From Enhygromyxa salina (lineage in GTDB: Bacteria; Myxococcota_A; Polyangia; Nannocystales; Nannocystaceae): a stretch of 64,000 bases of DNA. Positions within the stretch are counted from its first letter, which is position 1. Every line of letters starts with the position of its first letter. This document shows positions 45,927 through 55,514 of this stretch, in pieces. Where the stretch lies: NCBI RefSeq assembly GCF_002994615.1, contig NZ_PVNK01000081.1:1-64000 (forward strand), read 5' to 3'. The translations under genes and the position numbers were made by a program. The notes under the pieces are model-generated. The model had not been told where the DNA came from. It ran no database searches and saw only the letters and a list, made by a program, of their open reading frames with translations.

Positions 45927-46205
45927 TCAGTCGGGGGGAGAAGTGTTCCGTGGCTCTGAGCTCATGCTGCGACGCCGGCTGTCCACGGCGAGCACAACGC
46001 CGTATATCAACGGAAAGAGCGCGATGACCACTGCCCCTGCGATTCCAAGTGCCAGTATCGTCTTCCACGATGCCCACTCGAACAGTCCCACTATCAATAG
46101 TACCGCCGCCAGTCCGAGCCAGCCGTAGCGGACCAGAACTTTCACAAACTTCCCGAAGTTTTCTACACCTCGTGAGTACTGTGGGGCGTTGTCCACCTGG
46201 GCCAC
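45927..46205 (-). CDS. Small two-helix membrane protein
   Basis: 92 residues. Two hydrophobic helices, YGWLGLAAVLLIVGLFEWA (about 28-46) and ILALGIAGAVVIALFPLIYG (about 50-69), flanked by a charged start and a polar tail with RRRSM. Base composition is lower in GC than in the flanks. No partner gene is adjacent; function unknown. Small membrane proteins like this can be toxins, immunity proteins or regulators. Confidence 0.55.
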   Translation of the reverse strand: MAQVDNAPQYSRGVENFGKFVKVLVRYGWLGLAAVLLIVGLFEWASWKTILALGIAGAVVIALFPLIYGVVLAVDSRRRSMSSEPRNTSPPD

Positions 46206-46556
46206 CTAGCAGGTAGTCGAGCGACGGCAACTGGCTGCTCTCGTCGGAATGGGGAGGGGGGCGGCGGCGCGCCAAGCCGCATGCTCCGAGAGGAGGGCCC
46301 TGCTCAAGGAGACCCGTGCCAAAGGCGACGCGTGGTGCGCGCGCGGTTCGAGCGCTTCCGTCACAGCCGCGTGGAGCGCCGCCACTTCTCAGTACAACTC
46401 AGAACAGGTTGTCGAACACGTGGTAACCCTGCGTTGTCTCCGAGTATTGCGGCCCACCACGGCCCGCGTGTTGTAGCGCGATCCTTCGCACCTCCGCGGA
46501 GTCGACGCAGTCTGCTCGGAGTGGTCGGTACTGATCGTACGCGGAGGCAGCCGCTC
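46206..46556. other. Non-coding stretch
   Basis: No frame with credible coding character and no recognised remnant between the small membrane-protein gene and the palindromic repeat. Confidence 0.5.
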
Positions 46557-46722
46557 CTAGCAGTCCGGGGTGCAATGCATCGTGTCGCCTCGCGCCGGAA
46601 TTTGCGCCGAGGGCGCGAAGCCAAAACGCCGCTGTACCGGGCGTACTGCAAGTTTTGGCGACAAAGCCCTCGGCGAAAAGGCCAAGCGAGGCGGCGCGAG
46701 GCATTGCACCCCGGGCTGCTAG
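46557..46722. repeat. 166-bp palindromic MITE-like repeat, copy 2
   Basis: Same length as copy 1 at 2332-2497, with only scattered substitutions, several of them in paired positions. Ends CTAGCAGTCCGGGGTGCAAT and ATTGCACCCCGGGCTGCTAG. Its right-hand CTAG contains the TAG stop (46721-46719) of the lipoprotein gene on the minus strand. Confidence 0.88.
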
Positions 46723-48218
46723 ATCGCGTCGACGTCGAGGCTGAGGACACGAAGCATCGCTTCGTCGGGCTGGTTGATGAGCACGCCGACGCGCTGATCG
46801 AAGGCCGCGACGACCATCGCGCTGGGGTTGGTGATCGCCCCCAGCGGTAGCGAGATGCTGCGGACGAAGGCGCCGTCCTGGGCGAGCTCGGCCACGTGCA
46901 GCTCGCCGGACGGTGCGCCGGTGCGTGTGCCCTTGCACGTGCCGCTGAAGGCGAGCTCGTAGGTGGTGTCGGTGATCAGCTCGGTGTGGATCCACAGGGC
47001 CCAGAGCCGCCCGTCACCGGTGCGCGCGAGCGCGTAGCCGTTGGCTGCGATGCCCCCGACCTCCTGGTGGCAGGGCGGCGGACACTGATCATCCGGGACG
47101 TCGACCTTGTTCGGGCACTCCTCGATGAGCAGCTGTGCGTCGACATCGAAAGCCCCGAGGTCGTCGCTGTCGTGGATCGTGAGGAGCTCGAGGCTGGTCC
47201 CCATCTCAGATCCGCGCAGCACGGCGATCGCAGGCTCGACAGCGATCGCAGGCCGCGGCGGCGCGACCACGACCTCGTACCCGGGATAGGGCGCATGCGG
47301 ACCGAGGGGGGTGAGCGCGTCGCCGAGGAAGCCAACGAAGATCTGGTCGGTCTCGGGCCACCAGTCGGAGGCGCGGCCAAAGGTGTAGACGCGATCGAGG
47401 GCGTCGGTGCCGACGTAGATCGGGCCGGAGTCCGGCTTTTCGCTGACCAGCAAGGTCGTGAGCCAATTGTCGGGGCCGGGGCCATCGATCCAGTACACCG
47501 TCGAGCTGTCGTCGTCGTCGCTGGGTGGCGTGCGCCCGGCTGCGAAGCTCATGCTGTCGTCGGCCCGCGCCATGGGTTGGAGCTCGACGTTGAAGTCGAC
47601 GCCGAGGTCGAGCTCGGCCTCGGCGTCGATGTCGACCACGTGTTGTAGCCAGCCGCCGTCGACGCGCTCGAGGTAGGTTGGGGTCTCGCCGGCGTTGAAG
47701 GACATGGACCGGAGCACCGCGCCGTCGTTGGTCTGGCTGGTGAAGGCGACCCCAGGGAAGGGCTCGACGTCGTGGACCGCGTCGGCCTCCACGATCAGGG
47801 AGCGGGGGAAGCCTGCGTCTTCGCTGGGGCTGGACACCTCGAGGTCGACCAGGGCGCGATCCTGGCTGATCGCGAGCTCCATCAAGTACGCTCGCTCGCC
47901 TTCCGGGCACGCGATCACGTGGTCGAAGAGCACAGGGCAAGGCTCGTCAGCACAGGCCTCGACGAGTCCGCCCGGCGTGCTGCTGCACTCGCCTGGCTCG
48001 AGGGGCACGTCGGGGAGCATCAGCGGCTCGGGCGGTGGCTCGCCGGTGTCGGTGCCTGTCTCCTCGGTGCCGGTGTCGGTGTCAGTGTCGGTCCCCGCAG
48101 TCCCGCTTTCGCTCGTTCCCGCGCTCTCGTCCTCGGTTCCCCCATCCAGGCCCGGGGCAGGCGTACATGCAAACAGCAGCAGGGGCAGGACACACGCGCG
48201 AGACAAGCCAAGGTTCAT
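46719..48218 (-). CDS. Large lipoprotein with Asp/Thr linker
   Basis: 499 residues from ATG 48218 (MNLGLSRAC); lipobox LLFACT. A linker TSESGTAGTDTDTDTGTEET leads to a beta-rich body: SSTPGGLVEACADEPCPVLF, VVDIDAEAELDLGVDFNVEL, IDGPGPDNWLTTLLVSEKPD, YVGTDALDRVYTFGRASDWW. Repeated short strands with Gly-Asp turns suggest a propeller-like fold. It is a resident-type gene (high GC) at the edge of the accessory region; its stop codon comes from the palindromic repeat. Confidence 0.78.
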   Translation of the reverse strand: MNLGLSRACVLPLLLFACTPAPGLDGGTEDESAGTSESGTAGTDTDTDTGTEETGTDTGEPPPEPLMLPDVPLEPGECSSTPGGLVEACADEPCPVLFDHVIACPEGERAYLMELAISQDRALVDLEVSSPSEDAGFPRSLIVEADAVHDVEPFPGVAFTSQTNDGAVLRSMSFNAGETPTYLERVDGGWLQHVVDIDAEAELDLGVDFNVELQPMARADDSMSFAAGRTPPSDDDDSSTVYWIDGPGPDNWLTTLLVSEKPDSGPIYVGTDALDRVYTFGRASDWWPETDQIFVGFLGDALTPLGPHAPYPGYEVVVAPPRPAIAVEPAIAVLRGSEMGTSLELLTIHDSDDLGAFDVDAQLLIEECPNKVDVPDDQCPPPCHQEVGGIAANGYALARTGDGRLWALWIHTELITDTTYELAFSGTCKGTRTGAPSGELHVAELAQDGAFVRSISLPLGAITNPSAMVVAAFDQRVGVLINQPDEAMLRVLSLDVDAI

Positions 48219-48283
48219 GGCCCTCAGGTTAGGCAAGTATCCCCAATGTGCAAGGCTCGAGCCCTCGAGCCTCACCAGTGGGG

Positions 48284-48430
48284 TCAAAGCCTGTTCCCCG
48301 ACACCTGCAGCAGCTTGCCGGTGCCCAGGTTCTTCAGCACCACCGGCGTGCCCTGGGCGATGGGCTCGTTCTCAACCCCAACACCGGCGGCGGCCGTCCA
48401 TACCTCCCACTGCTGGGTCGTAGACCTCGC
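48284..48430 (-). pseudogene. C-terminal gene fragment
   Basis: Frame reads TTQQWEVWTAAAGVGVENEP, then IAQGTPVVLKNLGTGKLLQV and stops at 48286-48284. It has the look of a small beta-barrel tail. The 5' part is missing next to the Uma2 gene. Product unknown. Confidence 0.35.
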
Positions 48431-48453
48431 AGGCCGCGAACGGCACTACTACA

Positions 48454-49026
48454 CTACGAGGACAGAGGGTCGCGGTAGACGAGGTCGGTCGCGAGCGAGA
48501 CCCCATCGAGCGAGGCGAGCGCGAGCGTCTCGCCGGCGCCGGCCTCGCTGAGCACCCACACGCCAGCGGCGTTCTTGAAATACGACTCGATCCTGGGCTC
48601 GCGCTGCGAGACCAGCACGTACTCGCGGAGGCTGGGCAGGCGGCGATAGTGGGCGAACTTCTCGCCGCGGTCGTAGGCCTCGGTCGAGTCCGAGAGCACC
48701 TCCACGATCACCGTTGGGTTGGTCGCCGCGTTCGCATCGAGCTCCGAGCGTTCCAGGGTCTCGCAGATCACCGTGACGTCGGGGTAGGTGCTGAGATCCG
48801 TAGCCTCGATGCGCACCCGGAGGTCGGCGCTGAACACGCGACACGGACGCCCGCGGAGGGCAGCGCTCAATTCGGCGATGACGGCCCCGGCCAAGCCTGC
48901 GTGCTCTGGAGTGCCGCCGGCCATCGCGTAGACTTGGCCGCGCAGAAACTCGTGCTTGGTCTCGCTGGCCTCCTCGGCCGCGAGGTAGTCCGCGTAGGAC
49001 ATGCGCATCGGCTCGGGCGCGGGCAC
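48454..49026 (-). CDS. Uma2-family PD-(D/E)XK nuclease-like protein
   Basis: 190 residues from GTG 49026 (VPAPEPMRMSYADYLAAEE), the usual Uma2 start. The domain is complete: KHEFLRGQVYAMAGGTPEHA, RGRPCRVFSADLRVRIE, YPDVTVICE, then PTVIVEVLSDSTEAYDRGEKFAHYRRL, giving the D...E-x-L...K nuclease core. Uma2 genes are multicopy in cyanobacteria and myxobacteria; their role is unsettled, perhaps restriction-like or linked to transposition. The 269 bases to 49295 hold no gene that I can support. Confidence 0.85.
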   Translation of the reverse strand: MPAPEPMRMSYADYLAAEEASETKHEFLRGQVYAMAGGTPEHAGLAGAVIAELSAALRGRPCRVFSADLRVRIEATDLSTYPDVTVICETLERSELDANAATNPTVIVEVLSDSTEAYDRGEKFAHYRRLPSLREYVLVSQREPRIESYFKNAAGVWVLSEAGAGETLALASLDGVSLATDLVYRDPLSS

Positions 49027-49295
49027 CGACCGATGGTAGCACGGGCTCGCGGTCGATGGCCGGGAGTGTCGCGGGCCGTTTGCAACCGGCGGACCGGGGT
49101 TGGATACCGCTTTGACGATGAGGCTCACGCAGACCACCGCGAAGCTCATGCCGCCCTTGGTGAACGACCGCCTCCCGGGCTGTCGACGAATTCACCCGCG
49201 TCGATCGAGCTCGCAGGACGGGGCTTGGGGCGGGAGCGAGGGCTCGCGCTGTGTTCACGGAGCTGATCGAGCGCTCGGTTGACCATCGCGCGCCG

Positions 49296-50390
49296 TCAGG
49301 ATCCGATCTCGGGGATGATCACGACCTGCTCGGTCCGCTGGGTCGCGCCGCGTCGGATCGTCAGCGTGACCTCGGCGCCGACGCCCGCGAGCTGGGTCAG
49401 GTACGCGACCTCGGACACCCGCGAGATCGCCTTGCCGTCGATCTTCAAGATCACGTCGTCGACCGCGAGCGAGGCCCGGTCGCCGGGTCCGTCGGGATCG
49501 ACCCGGGTGACCCGCACGGCCGAGGGCAGGCCGTCGAATTCGTTGTCGTTGCGGGCCTGGATCCCGAGCCGGGTGTGACGCATCCGGCGGTAGGTCCGGA
49601 CCTCGTCGATGAACTCGAGCGCCATCGCCGACGGAATCGCAAACGCCAGGCCCTGGCCGTCTTGGCGCACGGCGGTGGTGATGCCGAGCACGCGGCCGTC
49701 GAGGTCGACGAGCGGACCGCCCGAATTGCCGATGTTGATCGAGGCGTCGGTCTGGATGAAGGACCAGATGCCCTCGGGGTCGAGGTCGGGCGGCCGGCCG
49801 AGGTCGGCGTGGTCGCGGCCGAGGCCCGAGATCACGCCCACGGTCACGGTGTCGCCGAGGCCAAAGGGCTGGCCGATCGCCATGATCCACTCGCCGGGCA
49901 TCGGCGGTCGCTCGACGCCGCGAAAGCGAACGGGCGCGAGCGTGGAGAACTCGCCCTCGAGTTGGAGGACCGCGAGATCGAACAAGGGATCGGCGACCAC
50001 GACCGTGGCCTCGACCTGGGTGTCGTCGGGGAGCAGGACCTTGATCGCGGCGGCGTCACGGACGACGTGCTCGTTGGTCAGGATCTCGCCCTGGACCGAG
50101 AGGATCATGCCCGAGCCGATCCCGCGCATCCGCCCGCTGCCGACCTCGACCGTCGAGATCACGCTGACGACCGAAGGCCCAACCCGCTGCGCGACGCGGG
50201 CGAAGTCGGGCAGGGTCACCTGCGTCCGGGTCGGCGCGGTGTCGACCTCGAGCGGGCTCTGGTCGCGCCGGACCGGCTCGTCGATCGGCGCGGGGTCCTC
50301 GATCTCGCGGCAGCCGACTCCGAGCGCGAGGACCAGCAGCGCCAAGAGCACGTGATACTGGCAGTGGCCCGCGAGTCGAGGAGACGGCAT
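49296..50390 (-). CDS. HtrA/DegP-family serine protease, lipoprotein form
   Basis: 364 residues from ATG 50390. The signal ends in lipobox LGVGC (Cys27). Trypsin-like domain with full triad: His108 in TNEHVV, Asp138 in FDLAVLQL, Ser223 in NIGNSGGPL. One PDZ domain follows (LGIQARNDNEFDG, VDDVILKIDGKAI). HtrA proteases degrade or refold damaged envelope proteins; membrane attachment by lipid rather than helix is less common. Same strand as the following Ala/Pro-rich gene, 58 bases apart. Confidence 0.88.
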   Translation of the reverse strand: MPSPRLAGHCQYHVLLALLVLALGVGCREIEDPAPIDEPVRRDQSPLEVDTAPTRTQVTLPDFARVAQRVGPSVVSVISTVEVGSGRMRGIGSGMILSVQGEILTNEHVVRDAAAIKVLLPDDTQVEATVVVADPLFDLAVLQLEGEFSTLAPVRFRGVERPPMPGEWIMAIGQPFGLGDTVTVGVISGLGRDHADLGRPPDLDPEGIWSFIQTDASINIGNSGGPLVDLDGRVLGITTAVRQDGQGLAFAIPSAMALEFIDEVRTYRRMRHTRLGIQARNDNEFDGLPSAVRVTRVDPDGPGDRASLAVDDVILKIDGKAISRVSEVAYLTQLAGVGAEVTLTIRRGATQRTEQVVIIPEIGS

Positions 50391-50448
50391 CGCTCGGGGG
50401 AGACTACCCCAAACTCGCGTGGAGGGGCGCGCGAGCACCGAGCTTTGC

Positions 50449-51009
50449 TCAGGACGCGGGCGTATCGCCGCCGGGCACGCTGCCCTCACCCGCGACGCCA
50501 CCGGGGGCGGCCACGGGCACAGCGGGCGCAGGCTCGGACGCCGCCGCGGGAGCAGGCGCTGCCGCGGGAGCGGGCGCTGCCGCGGGAGCTGCCGCTGCCG
50601 CGGGAGCGGGCGCCGCCGCGGGAGCGGGCGCTGCCGCGGGAGCGGGCGCTGCCGCGGGAGCGGGCGCAGACACGGGCGCCACGGCGGCAGGCGACTCGCC
50701 GCCGCCCTCCGCGGGCGCGGCTGCGTGCGTTGCCGGATACTCGGGCGCGTCCGGGGGAGAGCCCGCGGGCGCGAGGTCCTGCTGCTCGCCCTCGGGTGCG
50801 TCGCCGCCGGCTTCGCCCTTGCTCTTGGGGCCCAAGCGACTGTCAAAGCCATCGTCGTCGCCGCCCTCGTCTTGGGCCTTGACGCTGTCGGCGAGGTCCG
50901 GGAGCGAGGCGAGGTAGTCCTGATAGTCTGCCTCTGAAGCGTTGCCACGCCTGAGATGGCGCTTGATCGTTCGACGGTCGAAGAAGCGCTCGCGGTCCCG
51001 GATTGCCAT
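50449..51009 (-). CDS. Ala/Pro-repeat protein with conserved N-terminus
   Basis: 186 residues from ATG 51009. The first 55 are charged and likely folded (MAIRDRERFFDRRTIKRHLR, EADYQDYLASLPDLADSV). The remaining two thirds are low complexity: a Gly/Asp section, then about a dozen APAPAAAP units coded by tandem GCGGGAGCGGGCGC-type DNA at roughly 50530-50680. No signal peptide or membrane helix. It may be a spacer or adaptor protein. It diverges from the moxR operon 189 bases away. Confidence 0.65.
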   Translation of the reverse strand: MAIRDRERFFDRRTIKRHLRRGNASEADYQDYLASLPDLADSVKAQDEGGDDDGFDSRLGPKSKGEAGGDAPEGEQQDLAPAGSPPDAPEYPATHAAAPAEGGGESPAAVAPVSAPAPAAAPAPAAAPAPAAAPAPAAAAAPAAAPAPAAAPAPAAASEPAPAVPVAAPGGVAGEGSVPGGDTPAS

Positions 51010-51110
51010 GGTCGCGCGTTTTAGTCTCCGACGCGACTGATGTCAAAGGTCCGCCCCGCGCTCGGCGCACGTGACGCTGTGACCGCTCGCGTGGAATATC
51101 CTCGCGCGAG

Positions 51111-51138
51111 TTGGGTTCGGCGCCGCCCGACATATACT
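51111..51138 (+). promoter_or_regulatory. Possible sigma-70-type promoter of the MoxR/Bat operon
   Basis: TTGGGT (51111-51116) and TATACT (51133-51138) with 16-base spacing, 59 bases before the moxR ATG. TATACT is one base from the consensus -10; the -35 is weak. It is the only such pair noticed in the intergenic region. Confidence 0.4.
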
Positions 51139-51197
51139 CCCGCCCCCAGCGGCCTCCTGCTGCTGCCGAACGAGCCCCAACCAAGCCCCCACTGATC

Positions 51198-52202
<1,005 letters not shown>

Positions 52203-52222
52203 GCGCGCCCAGGGAGAGCCCA

Positions 52223-53221
52223 ATGGCCCCGCGTGACGACGCCTACCCGGACACGGACCCCGACCCCGAGCAAGCCCGCGAGGCCACGATGGCCCTGCTG
52301 CGCGAGGTTCGGCGGATCGAGTTCCAGACCTCGCGACTCGTCGACCAGCACCTCTCGGGCTCGTACCAGTCGCTGTTCAAGGGCCGCGGCGTCGCGTTCT
52401 CCGAGGTCCGCGCCTACGAGCCCGGCGACGACGTCCGCTCGATCGACTGGAACGTGACCGCGCGGACGGGCGAGGCCCACGTCAAGCTGTTCACCGAGGA
52501 GCGCGAGCTGACCGTCATGCTCCTCGTCGACATGTCGGCGAGCCTCGACCTCGGCTCGACCGACGCCGACAAGCGCAACCTCGTCGCGCGCCTCGCCGCG
52601 ACCTTCGCGTTCTCGGCGATCCGCAACAACGACCGCGTCGGGCTGATCGGCTTCACCGACCGGGTCGAGGTCCACGTCCCGCCGCGCAGCGGTCGCAAGC
52701 ACGTGCTCGCGGTCGTCCAGAACATCCTCACCCACCGCCCCGCGAGCCGCGGGACCGATCTGAGGGTCGGGCTCGAGACCATGGCTCGGCTCGGGCGTCG
52801 CCACGCGGTCGTGATCCTGATCTCGGACTTCATCGACGCGGGCCTGGCCGAGACCGGCGCAGGCCAGGCGGGGGCGGGGCTCAGCGGCCGAGGTGCGGCC
52901 TTCGAGCGCGCGCTCAAGCTCGTGCGTCGACGCCACGACCTGATCCCGGTCCGGGTCGAGGACCCGATCGAGCTCGAGCTGCCCAAGCTCGGACTCGTCG
53001 CCGTCGAAGATCTCGAGCTGCTCGGGGCCGCGGGGATCCGCGTCGTCGATCTCGGCGGGCGTCGGGCCCAGCGCTACCGCGAACAGGTCGCGAGCGAGCG
53101 CGAGGCCTTCGACAAGCTCATGAAGCGCCTCCGGCTCGAGACCATGTCGATCCGCTGCGGGGAGAACTGGGAGAAGCCCATGGTCCGCTTCTTCGAGCGC
53201 CGGGCGAGGAGGATGCGATGA
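52223..53221 (+). CDS. DUF58 (vWA-related) protein
   Basis: 332 residues. RGVAFSEVRAYEPGDDVRSIDWNVTARTGEAHVKLFTEERE is the DUF58 core, followed by a vWA-like fold with MIDAS DMSAS (in VMLLVDMSASLDLG) and GTDLRVGLE. No signal peptide. DUF58 proteins are standard partners of MoxR ATPases. Ends in ATGA overlap with the next gene. Confidence 0.9.
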   Translation: MAPRDDAYPDTDPDPEQAREATMALLREVRRIEFQTSRLVDQHLSGSYQSLFKGRGVAFSEVRAYEPGDDVRSIDWNVTARTGEAHVKLFTEERELTVMLLVDMSASLDLGSTDADKRNLVARLAATFAFSAIRNNDRVGLIGFTDRVEVHVPPRSGRKHVLAVVQNILTHRPASRGTDLRVGLETMARLGRRHAVVILISDFIDAGLAETGAGQAGAGLSGRGAAFERALKLVRRRHDLIPVRVEDPIELELPKLGLVAVEDLELLGAAGIRVVDLGGRRAQRYREQVASEREAFDKLMKRLRLETMSIRCGENWEKPMVRFFERRARRMR

Positions 53222-54486
53222 AGGCCGCCTCGCTCGCGCTGCTGCTCGCGTTCGCGCCGCCGCCCGGTCTCGGGGCGCCTGCGGGCGAGACCGAGGCCAA
53301 CGAGACCGAGGGCGCGGCGCCTGCCCCGGCCCCGGCCCCGCCGAGCGCGGCGCCACCGGTCGCGGCCCCGCCGGCCAAGCCCTCGCCCGCCAACGCCGAC
53401 GCGCCGATCACCGTCACGACCCGGCTGACGCCCGACCCCTCGCACATCGGCGACCTGCTCACGCTCGAGGTCATCGTCGCCTACCCCCGCGACCACGCGA
53501 TCAACCTGCCCAACGGCCTCGACTTCGCCCCGCTCGAGCTGGTCTCGATCGAGGAGGCCGAGGTCGAGTCGACCGGCAACGATCTGCGCCAGCGCTTCAC
53601 GATCACCTTGCAGCACTTCGCCGTCGGCGAGGCCGAGGTCCCGAGCTTCCCGGTCACCTGGGTCGACCGCGACGACGCGGTCCACACCTACACCGTCGCC
53701 CCGCACCCCTTCGTCGTCGAGAGCCTGCTCGTCAACGAGGCCGAGCCCGAGGTCCGCGGCGAGGATCCGATGATCTCGCTCGAGTACCCCAACGTGCGCC
53801 TGGCTATCATCATCTACTCGGTCCTCGCGGGCGTGGTCCTCGCCGGTCTGATCGCGATGCTGCTGGTGATGTGGCGTCGGCGCGAGCGGCCGATCGTGCT
53901 GCCGCCGCCCGTCCCCCCGCACGAGCGCGCCCTCGCCGAGCTCGCCGAGCTCGCCAGCGAGCGCGAGGAGCTGATCGGCGCCGGGGACTATCAGGACTAC
54001 TACTTGCGCCTGACCGAGATCGGCAAGCGCTACCTCGGCGGGCGCTTCGGCTTCGAGGCCCTCGATCGCACGACCGAGGAGATCCAGGAGCTGCTCGGGC
54101 GCGGGCAGGTCGACGTCGACCCCCTCGACCCCAAGCAAGTGCTGACCTTCTTGCAGGACTGTGACCTGGTCAAGTTCGCCCGGCTGTCGCCGCCCGACGA
54201 GGAGGCCCGCGAGGCCCTCGAGCTCGTGCGCGACATGGTCGAGCAGAGCACGCCGCGCGACAAGGCCGACGAGGCGAGCGACGAGGCCGCCGGTCCCAAC
54301 GCAACGCCGAGCTCGGGTGCCGAGCCGGTCGATCCCGATCGCGCCCGCGCCAGTCGGCCCGCGCCCCCGAGCCCCGCCACAACCCCGGCGAGCGAGACCT
54401 CGCCGACCGAGCCGGCCCCGTCGGCCGAGCCTGCCTCGGCGCCCGAGCCCGAGCCCGAGCCGAAAGAAAGTGAGCTTCGCGAGTGA
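53218..54486 (+). CDS. Membrane protein with BatD-like/DUF4381-like organisation
   Basis: 422 residues. Signal peptide, Ala/Pro linker, then a beta domain (ITVTTRLTPDPSHIGDLLTL, FTITLQHFAVGEAEVPSFPV) as in BatD-type proteins; one membrane helix (about 197-222, LAIIIYSVLAGVVLAGLIAM), then a cytoplasmic helical domain (SEREELIGAGDYQDYYLRLTEIGKRYLGGRFG). The tail is Pro/Glu-rich, ending in EPEPEPEPKE. Overlaps neighbours by 4 bases on both sides. Position between DUF58 and BatA fits a membrane scaffold. Confidence 0.75.
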   Translation: MKAASLALLLAFAPPPGLGAPAGETEANETEGAAPAPAPAPPSAAPPVAAPPAKPSPANADAPITVTTRLTPDPSHIGDLLTLEVIVAYPRDHAINLPNGLDFAPLELVSIEEAEVESTGNDLRQRFTITLQHFAVGEAEVPSFPVTWVDRDDAVHTYTVAPHPFVVESLLVNEAEPEVRGEDPMISLEYPNVRLAIIIYSVLAGVVLAGLIAMLLVMWRRRERPIVLPPPVPPHERALAELAELASEREELIGAGDYQDYYLRLTEIGKRYLGGRFGFEALDRTTEEIQELLGRGQVDVDPLDPKQVLTFLQDCDLVKFARLSPPDEEAREALELVRDMVEQSTPRDKADEASDEAAGPNATPSSGAEPVDPDRARASRPAPPSPATTPASETSPTEPAPSAEPASAPEPEPEPKESELRE

Positions 54487-55514
54487 GCTGGTATCTGCGC
54501 ACGCTTGGCTTCGGTGTCGCCGCGGCGGCGCTGTGCCTCGGCGCGATCGCGCTGCGGCTCGGCGCGGGCGTCCGCCACGTAATCTTCGCCCAACCCCTGT
54601 GGCTGCTGCTGGCGCTCGTGCCCCTCGCGGCGATGGCCGCGCGCGCGGTCTTCGCCCCGACCCCGGCGACGATGCACTTCACCCGCAAGCGCAGCTTCGA
54701 GCGGATCCCCGGCGGCTTCGCGACCTACCTCGCGGATCTGCCCGACGGGCTCCGGCTCGGCGCTGTGCTCGTGCTCGTCGTCGCCTGCGCGCGGCCGCAG
54801 TCGACGCGCCTGAACGAGCGCATCGAGCACGAGGGCATCGACATCGCGATCGCCCTCGACCTGTCCGAGTCGATGAAGAACGACGACCTCCGGCCCGATC
54901 GCCTGACCGCGGCCAAGCTGGTCATCGACGACTTCATCGCCCGGCGGCCCAACGACCGCGTCGCGCTGGTCGCGTTCGGGAGCAGCGCGTCGACGATCGC
55001 CCCGCTGACCATGGACCACGGGGTCCTGCGCAACCTCATCGGGCAGATCCGCCTCGGCGTGATGGACGGCAACCAGACCGCGATCGGGGCCGGGCTCGGC
55101 GTCGCCCTCAACCGCCTCGAAGAGTCCGACGCGAAGAGCAAGATCGTCGTGCTCCTGACCGACGGGGTCCACAACGCCGACGGCGTCGATCCGGACTCCG
55201 TCGCGCAAAAGGCCGCCGAGCGCGGGGTCATCATCTACACCGTGCTCATGGGTCGCCACAGCACGGGCGCGGCCAGCGTCGACTCCGGCCAGCTCGAGCG
55301 CCTGGCCAGCGCGACCGGCGGCTACGCCTACCTCGCCGAGGACGTCGGCGAGCTCCAGACCAGCTTTCAGGATCTCCTCAACAAGCTCGAGCGGTCCGAG
55401 ATCGAGGGTGAGCAGATCCGGGCCGAGCTCTTCGGCTGGCTGCTGTGGCCCGTGCTGCTCCTGCTGATGCTCGACATCGGACTTCGCAACACCCGGCTCC
55501 GGAGGTTCCCGTGA
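54483..55514 (+). CDS. batA: BatA-like vWA membrane protein
   Basis: 343 residues. N-terminal helices, then a vWA domain with MIDAS DLSES (AIALDLSESMKNDDL), VALVAFGSSAS, and LTDGVHNADGV, with a final membrane helix (LFGWLLWPVLLLLMLDIGL). Bat proteins (named from Bacteroides aerotolerance) present vWA domains at the periplasmic side; the MoxR ATPase is their usual partner. GTGA at the upstream junction, GTGA at the downstream one. Confidence 0.85.
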   Translation: MSWYLRTLGFGVAAAALCLGAIALRLGAGVRHVIFAQPLWLLLALVPLAAMAARAVFAPTPATMHFTRKRSFERIPGGFATYLADLPDGLRLGAVLVLVVACARPQSTRLNERIEHEGIDIAIALDLSESMKNDDLRPDRLTAAKLVIDDFIARRPNDRVALVAFGSSASTIAPLTMDHGVLRNLIGQIRLGVMDGNQTAIGAGLGVALNRLEESDAKSKIVVLLTDGVHNADGVDPDSVAQKAAERGVIIYTVLMGRHSTGAASVDSGQLERLASATGGYAYLAEDVGELQTSFQDLLNKLERSEIEGEQIRAELFGWLLWPVLLLLMLDIGLRNTRLRRFP

